Assembly (NCBI RefSeq): GCF_000003195.3
Contig: NC_012873.2
Coordinates: forward strand, 66,039,615 to 66,103,614
Length of the DNA: 64,000 nucleotides
Direction of reading: 5' to 3'
DNA from: Sorghum bicolor
Lineage: Eukaryota; Streptophyta; Magnoliopsida; Poales; Poaceae
Shown here piece after piece: positions 1 through 11,491 of this stretch. Every line of letters starts with the position of its first letter. Within the stretch, counting starts at the first letter, position 1. The notes under the pieces are model-generated. The model searched no databases and had not been told where the DNA came from. It saw only the letters and a program-made list of their open reading frames with translations. The translations under genes were made by a program, and so were the position numbers.

Positions 1-1063
1 CGCCGGCCGGAGAAGGTGGGGGTGAAGGTGAATCTTTGGAGGCCACTGCCTCCCAACCAATCGGATCCATGCGTAGCGGAATTAGTTACCGCGTGCGCCT
101 GCGGTGGCTTTATTATTTCGCTTTTCATCAACTCTCGCGTCATGCATGCATGCTCATGCGCCCCGGCCGGCCCCCTTTTGGCTGGCGGCCGGATCGATGC
201 TGCGTGGCATGGATAAAGCGGCGGCGCGCCTCGGCTCATCGGCCGGGTGGCAGTGGCAGCGCGGGCAGTCGGCGGCCGCGGCCGCGTGCCCTGCGGGGGT
301 GTGCAGTGCGCGCAATTCGGGTTGGCACACTGCCACTGCTGCTGCGTGCCTCTTTCCGGGTCGTTTGCCGGCCTCCCGAGGCGCGCGCTGTGGAGTGTGG
401 ACGCGGAACAACCTGCCCGCTTTTGACCGATCGACTTTCCTCGCCTGCCTGCGCCTTCGTTGCGCTTGGCTATGGATGGTGGATGTGCATGTGCTACACC
501 TACACTACACACAGTGCATGCTTTGGCGGTACGGCCTACGCCACAAGCTGTTGGATGATACTGCTGCACTGCATGCAGTTTGTATATACCATATCAGTAC
601 TTCGTCGTTGGTACTTAGAATGCAATGTGCCGCAGTGGTGTAGTGCATGGGACAGCTGATATACTTATAATATAGCATTGGTATATATATAGGAAAATTT
701 CGTTGTACACGTACGTGTAGTTACTCTCATCTTCAATAAACTACATTGTGTATGTATTCATACTTGTTTATCAGTTTGAGTATGTTTATATACTCATATT
801 AAGATACTCTAGATCTTACCACGCGAATTTTTTTTAAAAAAAATATATTTTAAATATATTACTAAAATGCCACTACTATATTATATACAATAAGTATAAC
901 CATATATTCTATGTATATATGCATACTTAACATACATATCACTCTAGATGGTCTAGTATGATCATATACTTTGTCTATATACATTTCGTCCGGTCATATA
1001 TACACCTTAAACCTAGAGATACGTAGATGAAAGTAACTACACGCGCGTGTAAAAGAAACACGT

Positions 1064-1157
<94 letters not shown>

Positions 1158-1821
1158 CCGTGATTTCAGTGCCTCTACTCAAGCTCAACTATGGTGCAGA
1201 AGCCAGAGCCGGAGTTGGAGCCGAGCGGGCACCACTGCCAAATGCGCGCCCATACTGCCATCATACCAAAAGCGTGTTACCATCCGTGCATCATGCGTGC
1301 CATGTAATGTAACAATGTCGAGGAGGTGCATTATAATGATTAAATAATGATGACTGTCAATTCTGACCATGCTCTAGTACGTACTTCATGATGAAACTGA
1401 TCACCTGCTTTCGTTAGCTAAATAACGGTAGAAATGACCAGCACTATACGTACAGTAATGTACTAGTATTATCCTTGATTGTGCAGGCAGCAGTCGTGAA
1501 ACTCTATAGGTTACCACGGTTTGTTCAGCAGATGTGAAACTGTGAATCATCATAGATTGTTGCCAACCGAATCCATGATCTCCGTGGAATTGTACGTAAA
1601 AGCAAAATGGGAAAAGGAGCTACTGGCTACCTTAGTGATCTCTTGTCCCGTCTCTAGTTTATGATTGTTACTCCTCTCCAATCGAAAAAAAAAACTGATT
1701 GCTGAAAAATTTACATGAATGTACTAATGTACACCGTGCTTGATCATATCTTGATGACCAGCAAATAAAGATGGAAAAACGTGGAGGTCGATTGTCGGAG
1801 TGTGCGGCGCGTCATCAGACA
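1..1821. other. Left-edge region without a recognised gene
   Basis: The first 660 bases are GC-rich with long open frames in several registers. None of these translations resembles a known family and they overlap each other, so I call no gene. Bases 660-1060 are AT-rich. A (TA)n tract follows at 1063-1155. From about 1160 to 1821 the sequence is unremarkable and lies downstream of the minus-strand SMAX1-like stop codon, so it probably contains that gene's 3' UTR and terminator. I could not fix a polyadenylation signal. Confidence 0.5.
1063..1155. repeat. (TA)n microsatellite
   Basis: About 90 bases of uninterrupted TA dinucleotide. Open frames through it encode only alternating Tyr-Ile and are artefacts. 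The tract is likely length-polymorphic and is perfectly self-complementary, so it can extrude as a cruciform. Confidence 0.97.
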
Positions 1822-4800
1822 TCAGTTGCCGTCGACCGTCACCGGCATCATAGGGAACATCTCGCTGTCCTTTCTCCGGCCGCCGCCTTCCACCGTCGCT
1901 CCGTCCACGTCGTTGGTGCTCAAGCTACGTTTGAACTGCCGTATGCTGCTAGGGCATAGCACCTCGCCGGTCCATGCCTCCATGGGCGTAGCCGCCGTCG
2001 CTCCAGCTGCTGCCCGGGCGGCACCGGCGGCTAGCCTGCCCAGCAAGCTGTCGTCGACGTGAACGGACCACCCGCCGACCGTGATTTCCCCGAACTTATT
2101 CGCCGCCGGCACCACCAAGTCGGAGACGCTCCGCTTCATCAGTGGCTCCAAGTTCACCGGTGGCTTGAACACGACCACTCCGTCCACAGCTTTGATGAGC
2201 TCGGACACGGTTGGTGGCGCCGAGCACCTGGCGGAATAAGCTGGCTGGCCGTACTCCTGCTCGTGCTCCACGGTGAGGTCACTGGACGAGTTCCGTGATC
2301 CCTCGCCGCCGCTGTCGTCTACGGCATCGGTATGGTCATCGGACATGGACAGATTCAAGTCCAGGGGAAGCGGCTCCCGTGCCGAGTGTTTACGTGCCTT
2401 TGTGCACCGGTCTCCTGCTTCAAGCAGCTGCTCCGGCCTTCGCTTCTTCCCGCCGGTGATCATCCCGTGCTCCAGGTTCCATGGCAGGTCAGGAAGAAAG
2501 GGTTCGGCTTCCTGCGAGCTCCTCATCAGGTGATCCGGCAACGGCGGCGACCACTGCGACATAACGACGAAGATGTTGGTGCCGAGGGCGACGTCGCGGC
2601 CGTGCGAGTCCGAGAGCCGGCCGGACTCGATAGCACGGAGGATGGACCCGCGGACAACGCTGTCGGCGTGGTCGACGCCGTCCAGCACGACGACGCGGAA
2701 CGGGTTCGCCCGTATCGCCTCCGCCATGCGGTCCAGCGCCGTCTGGCCACGGCACGACACGACGGACTCGCCGCCGTCATCGCCGGCTTGCGGCCAGCTG
2801 AGGCGCACGGTGACGGCCCCCGTGCCGAATACGGACTTGGACAGCGCCTCGGCCATGCTCCTCTTTCCGGCCACGTCAGGCCCGGCAAAGACGACCCACG
2901 CGTCGACGTCGGCCTTGCCGCGCCGCCTGGCTACGCCGGACCTGGCCTTGGCGATCGTACAGGCCACGGCAGCAGCAGCCTCGGGTTGCCATCTCACCGC
3001 CTCCGTGAGCCGTCTCACGAGCAGCTTGTCGTCCGTCTCACACGCCGGCCTCGCCGCCGCCAGGCCAAGCGCAAGATCCGTGTCCACGGCACCCCTAGGC
3101 TGCACCGATGGCCGTACCACCGGCGGCGGCGCCTGCATGTTGGCAAGAATAGTAGCCCCGTTCCACTCGGAGCAGGTGACCAGCGGTGGGCGGCCATGCG
3201 AGTGCAGCTGCGCGCACCGGTCGCGCCACCGGCGTCGCAGCTCGTCAACCTCCCGCGCCTTCTCCTGAAATGAGAAGCGACAGTTTCCACGTGTCAGAGC
3301 GTACGTTCCCACGCACGAAATACAGGAGTTGTGAGACGTGTACGACGTGTGCGCGACACGACGAACAACAACAACAACTAACGGACCTGTGCGCGGTCTG
3401 CCGGTGCCGGGCGTCCGCTGCTCGGCGTGCCGATCTGCAGCCACAGCGACATCGGCTGCTCGGCCGGACAGGGAGCACGCTCCGATGATGCCATCTCGGC
3501 GCGCTCGCGCTCGTATCCCTCTATGCAGGCGCTGCAAAGGCTCGGCGCCCGTTGCATTGGGGACGACGTCATCGCCGTTGACAACACCTCCACCGAGCTG
3601 CTCAGGATGCCCCTGTTAGCTCCAACACTGTCACATCAGGAAACACAACACATAGGAGGCATTCAGTGAGCAACTGTTCTGTGTCGGACAGCTCGGTGAT
3701 GCGTCCTGTGATTGCGGCTGAGAAGAAACGAACCTCGGCGAGAGCCCAAGCGGCGGCGGCGGCGGAGGAGGAGGCCTGGGCGTGATGGGCACGGCCTGGA
3801 GGTCCCACTCGCTCTCCAGCCCCGGGTGATACACCTGGCATTTCATGTACGTGGCACACGTCGCCGTGCCGATCACCCACACGCGGTGCTCCCCTTCGCC
3901 GGACAGGTTCAGAACGCGCGCCATCTCGTCCACGGCGGCTCGCGCCGTGTCGAGCACCACGTCCCTTCTCTTCTCCTGCTGCTCGCCCTGATGAGACGCG
4001 CATTTTTCCTCGACGAGCCACTGCAGGTTGCCGAGGTTGACCACGACGCCGGCGCTGCTCGATGCGGACCTTACCGTTTCGCCGAGCTCCTTGATCTTGG
4101 CGGTGAGCTGTGCCCTGTCCATGTCGACCGGGTCGCCGAACTCCTTGGGGAAGGAGATGACGCGCGCGTTGCCGAGCCGTTGCCTCTGTATCAGCGTGAT
4201 CACCTCCTGCACCACGGCGTCCACGTCCACCGTGTCGCCAACGAGCACCGGGTTGCGCTTCTTGCCCCTCTTGAGCACTTCCACCACCTTGGCCACCTCC
4301 TCCTCCCGGCCATGGGAGGCCTGCCGGTGCATCACCCTGGCGCTGACGTACGCGCCGGCGTCGGGTGCCGCCGGGTCGGAGAGGGACCTGAGCATGGCGG
4401 CCTTGACGGCCGTGCTGGAGAAGGACGCCTCGCGCATGACGCGCGCCACGGACGGGTCGTCGAGGATGGCGAGCACGAGGTGCGGCACGCCGACGCGGTG
4501 GTCGTCGGCCTCGACGCCGCCGCTGCCGATGCGCCGGTGGTGCGCGTACGCGCGCTTGAGCGCGGCGGCGAGCGCGTTGGAGAGCGGCGGCGCGGCCGCC
4601 GCGTGGAAGGCGCCGTCGTGGTGGTGCTGGAGCTCCGTGGAGGTGGGGAGGCGGTCGAGCGCGACGGAGAAGCAGAGGTCGAGCGCGCGGCAGCGGAGCG
4701 GGTGCGGGGACGCGAGCCCCGCGGCGCAGGCGTCCCGGAGCAGCGGCGCCGGTCCGGACAGCAGCGCGGCGGCCGCGTGGAGCGGCGTGGTGTGCGCGTG

Positions 4801-4917
4801 GCGGCGCCTGGACGCGTCGGCCGCGGCGCGGGACAGGACGGCCGCGGCGTCGGGTGTCAGCGGCGGGGCGGCCGACGGCAGCGTGGCCACGGCTGGGGTC
4901 GCCGCGTAGGCTCTCAT
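1822..4917 (-). CDS. SMAX1-like protein (SMXL family, ClpB-related signalling repressor)
   Basis: Three exons: 4917-3734, 3612-3387 and 3264-1822, with GT-AG introns of 121 and 122 nt, giving about 950 residues, normal for the family. The start MRAYAATP leads directly into a double Clp-N domain (roughly residues 20-190; motifs TPLHAAAALL, RALDLCFSVALDRLP, ILDDPSVARVMREASFSS). A degenerate first ATPase region (GTATCATYMKCQVYHPG) follows. Exon 2 carries the Cys-rich CSACIEGYERE segment. Exon 3 carries a Walker A-like GPDVAGKR near residue 600, RGQT at 642-645, the DSHGRDVALG segment, and an EAR motif LDLNL at 771-775. In known SMXL proteins the EAR motif recruits TOPLESS co-repressors, and the RGKT loop is needed for D14/KAI2-MAX2-triggered degradation. 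Motif matches favour the SMAX1 branch (karrikin/KL signalling) over D53/SMXL6-8. The protein is probably nuclear. The oddity is RGQT in place of RGKT. A TTAAATAA box on the minus strand near 5207-5214 could be the TATA element. Confidence 0.93.
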
Positions 4918-5965
4918 GCCCTGTGCTCTAGTCGTCCGCCGCTGAGCGCGGTTAGTGATCGACGGGCGGCTGATGCCGCGTCGCGGTTGCGGTGGTGTTA
5001 TAGGTTTAGCGGCGGGGGCGGGAGGTGTACGTGGTGGTCAGCTGGTGTCGTGGGTTAGTTTGGTGTCTCTGCTTGGGATGTGATGGTGGAGGGGAGTGGA
5101 GTGGAGTGGTGGTGGTAACTGCAGCCTGAGCCGAGCCCTGCAGGTAGTAGAAACAGGGGCAGGAAGCGTGCGTGCAGCTGAAAAAGAGGCGGGGACAGGA
5201 TGGAGATTATTTAACGTGCAAGCATGTGGTATGTGCTTCTGCCAGAGTGGGGCCGCCACGTCAAAGCGAAGCATGAGAACCATTCAGATTCGGCTCTTTC
5301 CAAGATTTTGCAGATTGGAGCTTGTGCTCAGGATGTTCAGTTCCAGTCAATTATTTCAATGGCTACTAGTTAAACCATTCCGACAGATCCATATCTGCTT
5401 TATATTTTTGGTTTCGAAATTCGTTAGTCGTCATTTTAGTGAAAAACGTTACAATATTATTCTTCTCAATACAGTGCTCTGTGCGCTCTTGGATAGATTT
5501 TGTTAGCTATCCATATAATGCCTCCTATGTAGGGATGATAATAAAGGATTTTTTTCATGGTGGAATCGTTGCCCATCCCGATCCCTTCCTCACCAACCGC
5601 GATATTTTCTCTCTATCCCGTCCTCAATAAATCCCGACGGGGATCCATGCCCCGTACTTAGATGATATATAATAATCTGGCTAAAAGATATATACAGATG
5701 GCCAAAGATTTTCACATGAATCTTTAGTTGCACGCACCAATTCTACTTAGAAGTAACACCGAAATAATCATTGTAGCTTTTGTAAAAGTGCAGTGTAAAT
5801 CAAGTAAGAATCGATACTAACTAAAATTGGGGTGTGGGGAAGATGAATTTGACCCAAATCTTAGTTCCTTTCACACATGCTATTTAGGAAGAAGAAAGGG
5901 GAAGGAAATGAAAGAAAAAACATGTGTGAGAAAGAAGATTTTACCCGAACATGATGATATACATA

Positions 5966-6450
5966 GGCCTTGTTTACTTCCACCCAAAAACTCAAAAAAT
6001 TTCAAGATTTTTCCCCGTCACATCAAATCTTAGACGTATGCATGGAGTATTAAATATAGACGAAAATAAAAACTAAGAGCAAGTATTATGGTGGGCGGGC
6101 TGTAAGCTGGCTAAATGCTGATGTGGAGGAGAGAAGGGAGGAGAGAGAGGAGAAGCAGGCTGTAAGCTTACAGCCAGCTTAGACACAAACTTTGTGAGAG
6201 AGATAAGTTGGTCATGTATTAATAGTGAATAGCTAACTATTGTATGGGTGGGCTGCAAGAAGGCTGTAAAGAACCTTACAGCCAGCAAGTGAACTATATT
6301 ATTAAACTTGCTCTAATTGCACAGTTTGGTTGAAATTTACGAGACAAATCTTTTGAGCCTAGTTAGTCTATAGTTGGACAATAATTACCACAAACAAACA
6401 AAAATGCTACAGTATCGCGAATTTTTTTCCTTCACCAACTAAACACGGCC
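5966..6450. mobile_element. Tourist-like MITE, GGCCTTGTTTAG family, interrupted by a second MITE
   Basis: The left end reads GGCCTTGTTTACTTCCACCC and the right end is its imperfect inverse, CTAAACACGGCC. Internal landmarks shared with other copies in this window are TAAATATAGACGAAAATAAA and GAGACAAATCTTTTGAGCC. ATA flanks both ends, compatible with a mutated 3-bp duplication. A separate element (6077-6313) splits the copy exactly inside its conserved AAAACTAATTGCACAGTT segment. Confidence 0.85.
6077..6313. mobile_element. Nested Tourist-like MITE with GAGCAAG ends
   Basis: The termini are GAGCAAGTATTAT at the left and CTTGCTC at the right, flanked on both sides by TAA (6074-6076 and 6314-6316). 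It lies inside the element at 5966-6450, so it is the younger insertion. The internal TGTAAGCTTACAGCCAGCTT is an inverted repeat. A related copy lies near 49.5 kb. Confidence 0.88.
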
Positions 6451-8287
6451 ATAGTGAAAACGAATAATTTGTATGGATTGGAACAAAGCTTATGCAGAAG
6501 AAAACAATCAAAGTAGCAAAAATCTGAGATTTGCTTATGGATTTGCAAAATAACGTAATTACTTGGGCCCTGAATTAACCAAACATATCAAATTAGAATA
6601 ATAACAAAAAAACACAAAAAAAAATTTTGAAAAAGAAGAAAAGTACAAAAAAGAAGTGTTAGGGGATTTCAAAGTGGAACATGAATCTTCAATTTGTTTC
6701 CTTTAAGGTAGTTTCGCCAACACCCTCCACATCGCTTTCAACTCACGTACCTAGCTGTCTCGGTGTGTACGATGACAGTTCCTACGTACATCCTCGACAC
6801 CACCCTCCGTTCCAGCATTTGCATTGTAGATCGAGGCTGTTGTGCCATGTGGTGGGTGAAGATAATCAAGCTCTCAACAGTGCTTAATTAATGGGCTGCG
6901 TGGAGGAGTAGCTAGGAAGAGGTTAGGGGATCATCAGTGTGTGCGTGGCCACAGGCCAGAGCCGCCCGGAACGTCGATATGACGATGCAGAGCTACAGAG
7001 CGGCGGCGCCGATTGATAAGCCAAGATTGATCGACGACGACGGGGAGTTCACATTGCTGTCCAATGTAATTCAAACTCATGGCGGCAGGTCGGAAGATAT
7101 GCATCCATGCTCTGCTCTGCTGATCGACGACGGAGATGAGGACGACGTACGAACGTACGGTCACCAACAAACCACGCACGCCATGCATGGATGAATGGAT
7201 CTGCATGCATGCACAAGCACGACACCTGCAGGGTTTGTACAGTACAGCAGTGTGTTTCTCTGTCATGCATCCATGCACGCACGCACGTCGCACGGAGAGG
7301 CACCGGTCGTCACTCCAGATCGTCACCAATTAACCAACCAAGAGGACGCCACCGCGATCGACGATCTCGCATTCTCGCTAGTCCTTCGCGGCAGGCATGC
7401 ATGGAGCTAGCTGCTAGGCTGCAGGCAGCATAAGGGCGGGCGCTACCCGGCCAAGTCGCAACGCAACAAGCCGCAAAAGGAGGTGCGCTGCGCCAGCATC
7501 AGCTAGCTAGCGTGCACCACCAGTCCACCACCACTTGTAACCTGTGGCGCCCATCGTGGAAAAAGGGGAGCTCGGGAGCGTCCGCCGTCCGGCCGCGTGC
7601 TTGCGCTTACGCCTTACGCGCACGGAGCAGGTGAACGCGCGAGCGCGCGCGCGGCCGGGCTATACCTGCTTCCTCACAGCGCCGTACTGTACAATGGATC
7701 CCTCCGGAGGCCACCACGACGACGCGCGTACGATCTGTTGAATCCGGCGATCCCCGCCCCACTGCCGGCCGGCCGGTCGGCCGCCTGAGGCGAGATCCAG
7801 CCGCTATCTGCTTGTCCGCCTGCTCGGCGCCGAATCTATACGCATACGCAATGCAATGCAAATGGGCGGCACTCGCAGCGCCGGCAGGGGCTGGCCGGCG
7901 GCATCATGATGGAATGAGTGCGATGGCATGGCGGCCCCGGCGCGCGCGCGGGCGCGGTCATCTTCGTTCTTCTCCCACATACACTGATTTCTGAAAAAAA
8001 AAAAAGGCACGCTTGTATTGATATCTGAAGCAGTGAAAAACTGCTGATGAGCTAGGTTGCCCATGGCACTTGGCTTTTCTCCTTTATCGCGGTCTCCTTT
8101 TCGGCAAAGGATGGCGACTCGTCGAGCTAAGCACAAATGTGGCTTCGCTTATTAGGGCACTCACAATGCAAGACTCTATCACAAAGTCCAAGACAATTAA
8201 TTACATGATATTTATAATATTTTGCTGATGTGGCAACATATTTATTGAAAAATAAGGTAGAAAAAATAAAACTCCAAGTCTTATTTA

Positions 8288-8841
8288 GGCCAGTCTCAAT
8301 GCATACTCCCTCCGTCCCCAAATACTGCTATTTCTAGCAGATTTCAGACAGATTAGTGTGGCAAACAAAAGACGATTCTACCCTCAATTAATTTGGGTTC
8401 CACCATTTAATCATGCACGTTAAGCCATGGTTCTCTGGTTCCAACGAGCTGCATTTAATGCTAACTAAACAGACTCAACCGATTACCATGCGCCAAAGTA
8501 CTACTCCCTAAAAGAAATTAAATGGACTGGTGGACCACGGAAGTTTCGAGGAGAATTAAATAGGCTGGTGGACTGAGTATGCTAGTAGAAATAACAGTAT
8601 TTGTGGACAAAATTTTCTCCCAGAAATAGCAGTATTTAGGGACGGAGGGAGTAGTTTCATGACACAGTTACCAAGACTATAAACTAGGTAACCGAGCCAC
8701 AAGAGTTTCATGGGGATGAAACTCCTCTCTCACCTGATGAAACTCCTTCATTTAATGACCCTGCCAAGTCAGCAATTTTGCTTATGTGGCACCCTATTTA
8801 ATGTGCATGACACTCTCATAAAACATGCATTGAGACTAGCC
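8288..8841. mobile_element. Middle MITE of the nest (GGCCAGTCTCAATGCA ends)
   Basis: The left end GGCCAGTCTCAATGCAT is mirrored by ATGCATTGAGACTAGCC at the right. It is flanked by TTA and TAA, so the duplication is TA or a degenerate 3-mer. The internal part mentions ATGAAACTCC several times in direct and inverted order. It is itself split near its left end by a Stowaway-like element. Confidence 0.82.
8306..8651. mobile_element. Innermost Stowaway-like MITE
   Basis: The ends CTCCCTCCGTCCCCAAATA and TATTTAGGGACGGAGGGAG are perfect inverted repeats flanked by TA on both sides (8304-8305 and 8652-8653), the hallmark of Stowaway/Tc1-mariner MITEs. No coding capacity. Confidence 0.93.
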
Positions 8842-9714
8842 TAAGGGTGTATTTAATAACTTTAGAGGTAATAAATAAAACTCTAAGTCCACATTGTTCG
8901 AGGTAATAAATAACTTTAGACTCTATGATAGAGTCTGCATTGTGAGTGCTCTTATAGCATCAGGGTGTATTTAATTTGTTGAGAACGTACAGCCGTTGTC
9001 GTCTTATTTATTTTCCGGAAAGAAGATAAACCAAATACTCTAAGTCCACATTTTCCGGAAAGAGTATATATCTGCTGTTAGGGAAACTATATAAATACCT
9101 TTTCTGGAAAGAAGAAGAAAAAACTACCATGGAGCTTTGTGCGTGGGTCGTCTTCAGGCTCCGCAAAAGAATGGGCTGGGCTGGGCTGGGCTTGTCGTGG
9201 ATCTGGGCTGGGCTTGTATGGTACTAGTGGGTATATGCTTACTACGTAACGTAGTACTCGACAATATCGTGCCTTTCAGGTAGGAATGATGCGAGCTATC
9301 TTGTCACATAATTCAAATTTTCCCCTTGCCTGTCTTTTTCCACCCCACACCTTTTTTTTCCCTTCTCTTTTGACGAAACTAAACTAAACTACAGTGGCCC
9401 TCTGTGCGTGCGTAATTATTGAGGAAAGGTGAAAAAAAGTGAATCACAATCGAGCGTGCATGATTCCTGTAAGCGCCAATAATTTAAAGCGGCCTAGTAG
9501 CGTGGTTTATGCACGCATAATTTCACTACCTAGGCGGCCTCTTTTTATTCTTTCTGGTTCATGCATGCATGTGTCTTTTTAACAAGTGTGTAGTAGTAAC
9601 CTTTTTCCCTCCCGGCCTCAGTAGTAGTAGTAGTCTTTCAGTGGACGGCACTTTGGTGGTGAAATCATGCCCATTCATTTCATGCCATGCCATGGGATGG
9701 GATTGCAAGCAAAG

Positions 9715-9781
<67 letters not shown>

Positions 9782-9782
9782 G
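9715..9782. repeat. Compound (GT)n(GA)n microsatellite
   Basis: A GT dinucleotide run passes directly into a GA run and ends with a few interrupted GA units. The open frames here encode only dipeptide repeats and are not genes. Confidence 0.95.
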
Positions 9783-11491
9783 GCACCGAGAGAAAAAGAT
9801 GGCCGTGTTGTGTTGCGTTGCATTGCAATGTGCTGCTGCTGCCCCCCTTTTGGGTTGCTTAAGTTACCGTGCATCTGTCTGCACAACTCAAAGTAGAGCA
9901 TGATGAGGAATAATGACCTGCCTGCCGCCTGCCCGTGTGTGTCAATCCTTAGCTTCAAGAAACAAAGTTGGTGCAAAGTAAAAGTGCAAATCGCATCGGG
10001 CCATCATAGTCCACGCACCCACCCACAACACACACCTAAATAAAGTTTCCGCCTTTTAACCACCATGATTAGCTCTATCAAGCCTTTAATCAGCCAGTAA
10101 GTGGTAGCTTTTTTTATGTATATAAAAATCATTATTATAATACTATTAGTGATGCATGCATGCAGGCAGGAGTACGTTTTAACCATGGAGAGATGGCAAT
10201 GGCATGGGGGAAGGAAGGGAAACACTCCAGCTCAGGCAGATGGATTGAAAATTGCATGGCCACCAGTAAAGCTGGCAAGCTTTATAATTGATTGCCCGTT
10301 GAGAGCCTCATCTCTCTGTCTCTCTACCTTTTTCTGCGCCTGCGCTGGAATAAAATGTGAAGGAAGGAAGGAGGGTGTGAAGGCAGGCACCTGGGGAGGG
10401 AGGTATTTGAGTCTTGACAAACGAGCAAAGAGTGAGGATGATGCTCCCCTGGTCCCACAGCATGGATGGTGAGGGGTGTGGGCAAAAAAGATGGCATGGC
10501 CATGCCCTTTTGGGGCGAGAAAGGAGAGAAAAGGCCAGGGAGTTTGAGACACCAATGAAAGGAAGAGAAAGGATTAGCCACTTTTGAGGGCAGAAAGATT
10601 GCACTACTAAAAGTCATGAGAGCAAAAGACATCTTGTCTTTTAAGATGGAAATGCGAACGAAGTGGGATGCACTCTGCTGCAAAGATGCCCGTCTTTGCA
10701 TAAAGGCAACACACACGAACTCCTCTTTAGTCTTTCCCTTCCCTCTCTCTCTTTCTCTGCTCTGTCACTTGCTGCTGGTACTACTACTACTACAGAGATT
10801 AGACTATCCGAGAGAAAGAGAGGCAGTTTTTTTTTTCTCTCTCCGTCAATTCGGATTCCTTAAAAACAAAAACAAAAACAAATGTGAGGTGCCAATGGAA
10901 AGTTGGAGCCCCCATAAAGGGGCAAACTCCGGCTTTGTGTGAAAAGTTCCGCAAAGCAACTCTCCACTCCCTTCTCTTTTGCGAGTGTGGGAATCGTCAA
11001 GCTTAACAATCCCCTGCTTTCTTTCTTTTTTTGAAACATCAATCCCCTGCTTTTCCACTGCCAACACGTTCGCTCATTCTTGCTGCAGTGCGTACGAATA
11101 TTGGCAGTGTTTCAAGTTTGTGCTACAGCCCTCTTTAGACTTTAGGAGCAGCACTGCTTTCCGATATCCACTTAATAAAAGCACGAGGCGCCTTTTTAAT
11201 CATTCGAGTGCTTGGCATGCAGCGAATCATAACAAAAAAAGATTCTCCAACACCAGATAAAGGGCCTGCCAAGTAGATGTATGCAAAGGAAATGCGCACA
11301 GTATCCAGTTTAGGGGCTATTAGGCCATAGAACAAGGGCCCAGTATGCTGCTTCCCTTCCTGCTAGCCCTTTATATGGTGCCTAATCCAGCAAATAATAA
11401 AACCAGGCCTTCCAGGCTACAAGAGGAATATAACAATAATAAGGCCCAACCCAGCCCACCTACGAGGGAACATGGCAGGAAGGAAGAAGTC

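Larger units (their letters stand above)
8155..8951. mobile_element. Outermost element of a three-level MITE nest
   Basis: The ends are GGGCACTCACAATGCA and TGCATTGTGAGTGCTC, near-perfect inverted repeats flanked by TTA on both sides (8152-8154 and 8952-8954), as in Tourist/PIF-Harbinger elements. The pair AGACTCTATCA / TGATAGAGTCT extends the terminal repeat. Two further elements sit inside it (8288-8841 and 8306-8651). No transposase is encoded. Confidence 0.88.

Noticed and set aside
36..659. A 207-codon open frame at the left edge
   Set aside because: No recognisable domain, overlapped by another frame and GC-driven. Not enough to call a gene, though an exon of an off-window gene cannot be excluded.
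994..1188. Alternating Tyr-Ile protein
   Set aside because: Translation of the (TA)n microsatellite.
2332..3273. A 313-codon open frame on the plus strand
   Set aside because: It is the complement of exon 3 of the SMAX1-like gene. High GC keeps the opposite strand open; the protein matches nothing.
3265..3537. Upstream extension of the SMAX1-like exon 3 open frame starting MQRLHRG
   Set aside because: This frame runs through intron 2 and across exon 2 in the wrong register. The real exon 2 (CSACIEGYERERAEM) is in another frame and joins exon 3 with matching phase.
3712..5058. A 448-codon open frame on the plus strand, Arg/Val-rich
   Set aside because: Antisense shadow of SMAX1-like exon 1, whose Clp-N motifs on the minus strand are unmistakable.
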